A stretch of 5,949 nucleotides of DNA from Pseudomonadota bacterium (GTDB lineage: Bacteria > Pseudomonadota > Gammaproteobacteria > Pseudomonadales > Azotimanducaceae), in NCBI GenBank assembly GCA_027622495.1, contig JAQBYL010000275.1, positions 1 to 5,949 of the forward strand, written 5' to 3'. The position numbers were made by a program, and so were the translations under genes. The notes beneath the pieces are model-generated. The model did not search any database. It saw nothing but the letters and a program-made list of their open reading frames with translations, and was not told where the DNA came from. The first letter of the stretch is position 1, and each line of letters begins with the position of its first letter. Shown in pieces: positions 1 through 5,028 of the stretch.

Positions 1-267
1 CTCGCCAGACACTTGCGCAGACAAACCCAGCGCTTTGATGTAGGTCTCTTCAAGCTGCCAGAAATGGTCCTCACATTGCGCCCACGCGGACCCGAAAACT
101 ACCGCTGCGTCGGTCTTGCCGCGGATGTGTGGCACCCCCCATGTATCACGATGGATGACCACGTCAGAAGCGAGCTGAGGTGCCGCGCCGAGACCGGACG
201 AAAAAAGAAGCAGAAGCAGAGCCGTGATATGAAATCCAAAGCTGGCCGAGTGTTCGGGTTTGTTCAC
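1..267 (-). CDS. Penicillin acylase family protein, secreted (N-terminal part, truncated by window edge)
   Basis: This frame stays open from a GTG start to the left edge, giving the first 89 residues of a larger protein. Residues 1-28 look like a Sec signal peptide: a short polar stretch, a leucine-rich core (ITALLLLLF, 14-22) and a small-residue cleavage region (SSGLGA). The mature start carries the penicillin/acyl-homoserine-lactone acylase N-terminal signature: VIHRDTWGVPHI (37-48), then an FGSAWAQCEDHFWQ block (58-71) like the family's FGxGyaxAqDRlwQ. Family members are periplasmic Ntn hydrolases that cleave amide bonds in N-acyl compounds after autoproteolysis at an internal Ser. That Ser and the substrate-specific regions lie outside the window, so the substrate is unknown. 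The start is supported by AGGA 8 nt upstream; a TTG one codon earlier is the alternative. It lies 72 bp after the Pup ligase gene on the same strand. The export signal argues against a role in cytoplasmic Pup tagging, so it is probably an ordinary neighbour. Confidence 0.85.
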   Translation of the reverse strand, partial: MNKPEHSASFGFHITALLLLLFSSGLGAAPQLASDVVIHRDTWGVPHIRGKTDAAVVFGSAWAQCEDHFWQLEETYIKALGLSAQVSGE

Positions 268-339
268 CAATCCAATCCTGCAAGTTCGTGTGAGAACTAC
301 AACATCCAAACCGTTCCGGTACAACCGGGCTTTTGGTGC
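268..339 (-). other. Intergenic gap between the Pup operon and the acylase gene
   Basis: This 72-bp stretch is the only non-coding gap in the window. It holds the acylase ribosome-binding site. I see only short inverted repeats (CCGG with a 5-nt loop; AGTTC/GAACT with a 6-nt loop) and no GC-rich hairpin followed by a T-run. Read-through from the Pup operon into the acylase gene is therefore possible, but there is no positive evidence for it. Confidence 0.5.
276..279 (-). promoter_or_regulatory. Shine-Dalgarno site for the penicillin acylase gene
   Basis: AGGA on the minus strand lies 8 nt before the GTG at 267-265. It favours that GTG over the TTG directly upstream (270-268), which would leave only 5 nt. 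Confidence 0.5.
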
Positions 340-1668
340 TTACCGATCGATCCGGCTGATTGCCTGCCACTTTTCCTGGGTTTCGAACGGCTCCCGCAGA
401 TCCAGTTGCCGCTCCGGCGTCTCCACGCCACTCCACCAGCAGAAGGTTTTGCGCTGCCCCGAGAGCTGCTTGACCACCCTCCCACGGATCTTCGCGCGGG
501 TTGAACCAGGTGCGTTTTCGATCGAAAACGAGATCTGAGGCGCACTGACCGTGTTACCGCCATGTTGTGCGTAGAGTTCAGCAAGCAGCGGATTCGCAAG
601 ATCGGAAAGGATCACGTCCTGCATCATCAGCTCCTCCCTGCTGCGCTTTGCATTTGCCTCGAACAGCATGAATTTGGTTGGCCAGTCGAGCCGGCCGAAA
701 AGTTGCCGGGGATCTTGCTCTAACTCATTGAGTACAGAGGTGCACAGATCTGCGATCTCCGTGCACCAGTCCGGCAGATCGTTGGTGTGGCTGACTATGT
801 TTTCGATACACAGGCGCTGGATGTCGATGGCGCTGAGCATGCCGCGGTTGGTTAATACCCGTTTTGTGCAGGTAGGATCGCCGCAGAACGTGTGGAGGGC
901 TTCGACTTCATCAGCAAACGTGAGCCTGTTCGGGGTATTCAGCCGGCGATCGGCAAGCGCCACCACCAGCCGTGTCATGCCGATACTGAGCATATCGGCA
1001 AACTGGGAGATCAGATTGTCCCGGCAGATCAGGTGAACCCGGTTGTAGCAATCCGTGTGAGACTGATCGCGTGTGTTGATGATGCCGCGGTTCTCAGTGG
1101 TTTGGATGGATTGGCCAAGCACAAACTGTTCAAGCCTGGGAGAAAGTGAGAATCGACCTGGCGTTTTCAGGCTGAAGCCTCCTGCACCACCATAGATAAC
1201 CCGCGAAACCAGGTGTGGCAGCAGGTCAGCGGCCAGCAGGTTAGTGCTGTGCCTGGTCAGATAGTTTTCGTGGCATCCCCAGGTTTCACCAGTGAGGTAA
1301 TCCACATTACCGCGCCAGATGCGGACCTGGGCAACACTCCGATCCCGTTCCATGCGCCGGCCAATCCGCGACATGATTGCGTGGCCTGCGTGTATCTGCG
1401 CCACCAGTTCACGCGGGTGCCCAGCGCACTCGGGGGCCGCATATTCAGGATGAGCACCTGCATCCCAGTAGATCCTCGCTCCGTTTCCCACAAAACAGCC
1501 GCCTTCGACTGCAGGCAGCCAGGGTTGCTCAGCTTTCAGCCCATCGAGAAACAACGCCTGTGTAATACGGCTGTTCAAGCGCTGGCCATTGTGGTTGTGC
1601 GCAGCCAGGGCATATTCGATTTCGAGCGAAGAAAGAATGGCTTTCAGCGGAAGCACAGGTGTGTTCAT
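340..1668 (-). CDS. pafA: Pup--protein ligase PafA-like
   Basis: This is a predicted ATP-dependent ligase that joins the C-terminal Glu of Pup to lysine side chains of target proteins in the cytoplasm; the family shares the glutamine-synthetase-like carboxylate-amine ligase fold. Its 442 residues are close to actinobacterial PafA (about 450). Visible motifs in order: E16-x-E18-Y (ATP/Mg site), NGARIYWD with candidate catalytic D69, AHPEYAAPEC (72-81), GCHENYL (131-137), GIINTRDQSH (195-204), LDWP (327-330) and STRAKIRG (389-396). Only about 50 residues separate ExE from D69, as in PafA; Dop has a longer insertion there, so I call this copy the ligase. One oddity is that the usual NTRDEPHAD block reads NTRDQSHTD, with Glu replaced by Gln202. 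The ATG overlaps the pup stop (ATGA), with GGTGG only 3 nt upstream, so translation is probably coupled to pup. It ends in TAA. Dop is the alternative identity, because APEC is Dop-like. Confidence 0.88.
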   Translation of the reverse strand: MNTPVLPLKAILSSLEIEYALAAHNHNGQRLNSRITQALFLDGLKAEQPWLPAVEGGCFVGNGARIYWDAGAHPEYAAPECAGHPRELVAQIHAGHAIMSRIGRRMERDRSVAQVRIWRGNVDYLTGETWGCHENYLTRHSTNLLAADLLPHLVSRVIYGGAGGFSLKTPGRFSLSPRLEQFVLGQSIQTTENRGIINTRDQSHTDCYNRVHLICRDNLISQFADMLSIGMTRLVVALADRRLNTPNRLTFADEVEALHTFCGDPTCTKRVLTNRGMLSAIDIQRLCIENIVSHTNDLPDWCTEIADLCTSVLNELEQDPRQLFGRLDWPTKFMLFEANAKRSREELMMQDVILSDLANPLLAELYAQHGGNTVSAPQISFSIENAPGSTRAKIRGRVVKQLSGQRKTFCWWSGVETPERQLDLREPFETQEKWQAISRIDR

Positions 1669-1859
1669 TGTCCACCGGATTGCCGGGTCGCGTTGAGAAA
1701 CTCGTTAGCGTTCGCAAGGCCCAGCCGCCGTAATGATTCTTCTGTATTTGCCATCAGCCGGTCCGCCAGGTCGCGCATGGCATCGCTGTTGTTGCCCGCA
1801 TCGCCTTCCGGAGCTGCGGCCTCTGGTTTGATAGGTCTTGGTCGGATACGTTCGTTCAT
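1665..1859 (-). CDS. pup: Pup, prokaryotic ubiquitin-like modifier (GGQ C-terminus)
   Basis: This small protein modifier is predicted to be attached to lysines of target proteins. It is 64 residues long, the same as Mycobacterium tuberculosis Pup. The first 27 or so residues are Pro/Ala/Gly/Asn-rich and probably disordered, residues 28-57 look helical and acidic/leucine-containing, and the C-terminus is RQSGGQ. Aligned without gaps to the mycobacterial tail as I recall it, N50, A51, F54, A57, Q60, G62, G63 and Q64 are identical. The terminal Gln implies that deamidation to Glu is needed before ligation, consistent with the Dop-like gene just upstream. The single lysine is K11, so chain formation could only use that site or the N-terminus. 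The ATG overlaps the dop stop (ATGA) and has a strong AGGAG 8 nt upstream, suited to high output of the tag. A member of the related UBact group is possible, but the NAxxF...GGQ pattern is closer to classical Pup. Confidence 0.92.
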   Translation of the reverse strand: MNERIRPRPIKPEAAAPEGDAGNNSDAMRDLADRLMANTEESLRRLGLANANEFLNATRQSGGQ

Positions 1860-3391
1860 CGGTGTGTCTCCTGTTGTTTGCCGATATGGGGCGATAGCGA
1901 ATAGAACTGTCGGGCTTTTTCCTCGATGAGGGCTGCAGCCAGATCATGGGTAGGTATGCCTGCCTGATCCGGATCTGGCAGATGGATTGAGAAAACCTCT
2001 TTGGGTCCACGAACCCGAATCTCAGCCCAGTCCACCGACGCCACAGAGTCACCGAGCTGACGGATCAGCGAGGTGCGGGCCGATGCGCGCGTGTCGCTGG
2101 GGGGATGATGTTTGAAGTTTGTGATGTGTGCCTGACTCACCGGCTGGTCGATCAGATCATTCCTGAGCAGCGCCCAGTACACACCGCGATCAACGTTGAG
2201 ATCGCCGAAACTCATGTCCAGGTGACGAATTGCCAGCGACTGCCAGTCGAGGTCCGGTCGCGCGGTCATGGCCCCCTGCAATACCTGCCGTTTGGCCAAC
2301 CACTCCACCCGGCGTGCGGCACGATCCCAATCGCGATTGATCAGGAAATTGAGCGTCTCGCGCCAATAGGCGGCCACGCCAGCGGCATCAGGCACAGCGT
2401 CATCGATGATCCCGGTAGCCACCAGGCGTTCGATCTGGTCGAGCAGCAGTTCCTGATGTTCGAGCGCTGTGACTCGGCGACCGTCGATCAGGCGGGCGGT
2501 TGCGGTGAGGTCTGGATCGCGGCTCCAGGTGCGCAAAGCGTCGATCGGGGATTCCAGAATCACCGACGGATGCATCCACTCACTACCGGCTTCCATGAGA
2601 ACGCTAACCAGTTGCAGGCAACCGAGCTGCAGATAGTTGGCAGCGGGCAGGACGACGCTGTCCCAGAAAATACTGTGCAGGCGCGCCTCACGTCCTAACG
2701 CTTCGTCTCGTGAGTTGACCATTGGTCGGTTGATAGTGGTCTGTTCGGCGACAAACGTTTTGATGAAGTCTGCGCGTCGCGAAATCTGAAAATCAGCAGC
2801 CGGTGTGCCGTCTTCGCTGCCAACTTTGCCGCCGCCGGTGAGGACGATGGAACTTGCCTGAAACGAGGCGAGAAAGTAAAGGTTGGGGAACAGGCGCAGA
2901 TTAAAGGTTTCGTCCCAGAGTTGCCGGCTGACCGTAACGTTTAAATGAGACCCGTAAGAGTTGCCCTGACGGTCGGTGTTGTCGACGTAGACCACCAGTT
3001 CTTCGCCCTGGGGCAGGTGGACGTTGGCGATCCGCATGGCGTCCTGAACAATGGCAAGCATGGCCTGCACGCAGGCGGTGTAGTCCAGCGCGCTTCTGCA
3101 CTCCGCCGTACACACCTCCAGATGACCCAGATCGATGTAGATGCTGCTGCCGTTTAACAGAAACTTGCCGCCCATGTCGGTGGGATTGCTGACAAAACCG
3201 CCCCCGGTGTGATCGTATGGATTGGCGCTGTACCAGGTCTGCACACCCGAGGTCGCGCGTGGCCAGCCGTCGATTTCTTTGAGTACCCGGCGTGCTGCTT
3301 CATAACAGGTGACCGTCGATTTCTGGTATCGACGACCGAGGATCGCCACACCAAGTTCACGGTCGGTGCCGCCGGTCTTAACGGTAATCAC
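1856..3391 (-). CDS. dop: Dop-like Pup deamidase/depupylase (Dop/PafA family, diverged)
   Basis: This protein is predicted to convert the Pup C-terminal Gln to Glu and possibly to remove Pup from targets. At 511 residues it is near the usual Dop length (about 500), and the stretch between the N-terminal metal motif and the catalytic Asp is about 75 residues, long enough to include a Dop-type loop. Motifs: GTDRELG (8-14; the usual E-x-E reads D-x-E), SSIYIDLGH with candidate catalytic D87, NTDRQGNSYGSH (138-149), GGGKVG (186-191), NSRDE (226-230), a REARLH block (234-239), LDMSFGDLNVDRG (391-403) and PPSDTRASAR (430-439). Oddities: HPEY reads HLEV, HENYL reads HLNVT, and the His of RDEPHAD is missing (RDEALGRE), so activity may differ from classical Dop. 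The GTG start is supported by GGAGG 6 nt upstream and overlaps the ATPase stop by 4 bp. It directly precedes pup, as in actinobacteria. It could instead be a second ligase-like or regulatory paralogue. Confidence 0.83.
   Translation of the reverse strand: MITVKTGGTDRELGVAILGRRYQKSTVTCYEAARRVLKEIDGWPRATSGVQTWYSANPYDHTGGGFVSNPTDMGGKFLLNGSSIYIDLGHLEVCTAECRSALDYTACVQAMLAIVQDAMRIANVHLPQGEELVVYVDNTDRQGNSYGSHLNVTVSRQLWDETFNLRLFPNLYFLASFQASSIVLTGGGKVGSEDGTPAADFQISRRADFIKTFVAEQTTINRPMVNSRDEALGREARLHSIFWDSVVLPAANYLQLGCLQLVSVLMEAGSEWMHPSVILESPIDALRTWSRDPDLTATARLIDGRRVTALEHQELLLDQIERLVATGIIDDAVPDAAGVAAYWRETLNFLINRDWDRAARRVEWLAKRQVLQGAMTARPDLDWQSLAIRHLDMSFGDLNVDRGVYWALLRNDLIDQPVSQAHITNFKHHPPSDTRASARTSLIRQLGDSVASVDWAEIRVRGPKEVFSIHLPDPDQAGIPTHDLAAALIEEKARQFYSLSPHIGKQQETHR
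1868..1872 (-). promoter_or_regulatory. Strong Shine-Dalgarno site for pup
   Basis: AGGAG lies 8 nt before the pup ATG, inside the 3' end of the dop-like gene. Together with that for dop it is among the best-matched sites in the operon, so pup may be made in excess over the enzymes despite co-transcription. Confidence 0.65.
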
Positions 3392-5028
3392 GCAGCACCT
3401 CCACTGTGCAGGTAAACACTCGTTCTGCCCCGGTCTGTCACAGGGGTGACCGAGACGACGTCTACATCATCCGGAAGGTTGCCGACGTAGCCGCGGACGT
3501 TTGCAACACACAGGGTTTCCCGCCAGCCCACCGCAACGTTTTCAACCGCTGCGGCGACGTCGCCTTCGGTGATGCCACTGATGCCGTCGCAAAATTCGCG
3601 CATGAATGCTGCTTCGCCAACCGCCTGGGCGATCTGCTTAACCGTACGACCGCTGACCAGATCACGTGTGGTGATCAGTTGTTCTTTGCCATTGCGGAAG
3701 CGCGCTGTAGCGATGTCGATGTTTGCGTTCGGACTGGTCAGGTGCTGAACCAGCAGATCGATGCTGCGTTCGCGGGTTTGTTCGGACCGGTACGGGAGCG
3801 TTTCCGGGAAATGAATCCGAGCGATCTCGCGCAGGGCGTTGCGCTTGGGTTGCCCGAGCAGAAACTGCTTGCCAAAGCGTGAACGCAGGGCCGGATCGAC
3901 GAGCTCAACGCGGTTACATGCGGCAACCACGCCGATGCCAGGCGTTCCAGCAGCCCCTTCCAACTGGGTAAGAAGAACGCTGACCACCCGGTCTGCATAT
4001 TGCGAGGACGTGCCTCCACGGACCCGGCCAATGGCATCTACTTCGTCGATAAAAAGCAGGGCAGGTTTGGCCTTGCGCGCTGCCTTAAAAGCGTCGATGA
4101 CGTTTTGTTCGCTTTTGCCCACCCACTGGCTGTACACAGAGGATGCGTTGATCACGAAAAAGTTAGCTTTGAGTTCATGGGCGAGATTCCGCGCGAGCAG
4201 TGTTTTGCCGCAACCGGGGGGACCGTAGAGCAGCAGTGCACCCTGATCTGGTGCGGCGCCATATTTTGCCGCGAGATCGGGCCGCTCCACCGAGTTCAGG
4301 AATGTGGTGATCACGTTGGTCCTGATCTCGTCATAACCGGCAAACCTGGGTGGTGGCTGGTCAGCGTGATAGGTCAGATGCTCAACACCGTTGACGTTCG
4401 CTGTGCTCAGCACTTGCCATACCAGACGAGTCTTGGGGCACCAGAGGATCTGATCGCCTTCCTTGATCGACTGTTGTTGCAACCAGAACGTCCGCTCCAG
4501 GGTGATCTCCTGGTCGTGCTCGCGCACGATAACACCAGTTTCACCATACAGATCGCAGACTCTGCCAACCTGACCCACATGTACATCCGGCTGCGTCGCG
4601 CAGGAGAGCACCGTGTTGCGTTCTGCGGAAAGAAATACCGTGCTGCCTGTACCCAGGCTTGAGGTGTCGAGTTCGGGTGCTGCTGATACCAGCCGTTCCT
4701 CGCCGTTACAGTGAACCCGGGCAAACTGGTTCTCGCCGATGGTCACCCAGTTTTTGAAGAATGCCGGGTGCAACGGGCTCCTGGTCAGGTTCTGTACTAT
4801 CTCGTGCAGTTCTTTGTTAGTCGACTCAAGTTTACGCAACGCCCGGCCAGCATTGCCGGACGTCTGCAAAATGGCTTCAACAACCGTCAACTGATCTGCT
4901 GCAGACAGACTCTTGATGAGGTCCAGTCGGTCCTCGGTGGTTAGCGTGTTTTCGTTCAAGTCGCAGACGGCCTGAACTATCGGGCCCATGTGCGTTCGTT
5001 TGTGAGCGGATCGGGATGGTTGCGTCAT
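3388..5028 (-). CDS. mpa: AAA+ ring ATPase of the ARC/Mpa (proteasomal ATPase) family
   Basis: This predicted hexameric unfoldase recognises Pup-tagged proteins and threads them to a protease. Its 546 residues are laid out as: an N-terminal helical extension (15-57) not seen in Mpa as I recall it; a short predicted coiled coil (about 60-82), the region that binds Pup in Mpa; an inter-domain OB-like beta-rich part (about 90-220, with GQVGRVCDLYGETGVIV at 152-168); then the AAA+ domain with Walker A GPPGCGKT (K275), pore loop WVG (302-304), Walker B LLFIDE (D328, E329), sensor N372 and arginine-finger candidates R382/R384. A TTRDLVSGRTVKQIAQ block (453-468) matches the FxSGAMIxNIV region of Mpa/ARC. 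The C-terminus is SVYLHSGGAA and lacks the GQYL/HbYX-type tail that docks on a 20S core. The ATG overlaps the JAMM gene stop (ATGA); AAGGAG lies 11 nt upstream. The first gene partner is the JAMM protease, which is thus the natural candidate partner. A generic Cdc48-like ATPase is less likely. Confidence 0.88.
   Translation of the reverse strand: MTQPSRSAHKRTHMGPIVQAVCDLNENTLTTEDRLDLIKSLSAADQLTVVEAILQTSGNAGRALRKLESTNKELHEIVQNLTRSPLHPAFFKNWVTIGENQFARVHCNGEERLVSAAPELDTSSLGTGSTVFLSAERNTVLSCATQPDVHVGQVGRVCDLYGETGVIVREHDQEITLERTFWLQQQSIKEGDQILWCPKTRLVWQVLSTANVNGVEHLTYHADQPPPRFAGYDEIRTNVITTFLNSVERPDLAAKYGAAPDQGALLLYGPPGCGKTLLARNLAHELKANFFVINASSVYSQWVGKSEQNVIDAFKAARKAKPALLFIDEVDAIGRVRGGTSSQYADRVVSVLLTQLEGAAGTPGIGVVAACNRVELVDPALRSRFGKQFLLGQPKRNALREIARIHFPETLPYRSEQTRERSIDLLVQHLTSPNANIDIATARFRNGKEQLITTRDLVSGRTVKQIAQAVGEAAFMREFCDGISGITEGDVAAAVENVAVGWRETLCVANVRGYVGNLPDDVDVVSVTPVTDRGRTSVYLHSGGAA
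3396..3402 (-). promoter_or_regulatory. Shine-Dalgarno site fixing the GTG start of dop
   Basis: GGAGGTG, with GGAGG ending 6 nt before the GTG at 3391, supports this non-ATG start. It lies inside the last codons of the ATPase gene, consistent with termination-reinitiation coupling. Confidence 0.65.

Noticed and set aside
1..267. Acylase (an Ntn hydrolase like proteasome subunits) as a replacement core protease for the Pup system
   Set aside because: It carries a Sec signal peptide and the penicillin-acylase N-terminal signature, so it should act outside the cytoplasm; it is also separated by a 72-bp gap from the overlapping genes.
268..339. Possible sigma-70 promoter (TTGTAC, 17 nt, TGTAGT) and weak hairpins before the acylase gene
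   Set aside because: Only 3/6 and 4/6 matches to consensus boxes, and 4-5 bp stems without a T-run; indistinguishable from chance.
164..436. Minus-strand frame spanning the pafA/acylase gap
   Set aside because: Overlaps both the PafA C-terminus and the acylase signal peptide in another frame, with no recognisable motif.
1213..1929. 238-codon plus-strand open frame
   Set aside because: It lies antisense across pafA, pup and the dop 3' end, whose minus-strand products have clear family motifs; its translation shows no domain and it has no coupled neighbours.
4000..4662. 220-codon plus-strand open frame
   Set aside because: Antisense to the Walker and OB regions of the ATPase gene; a shadow of a GC-rich coding strand.
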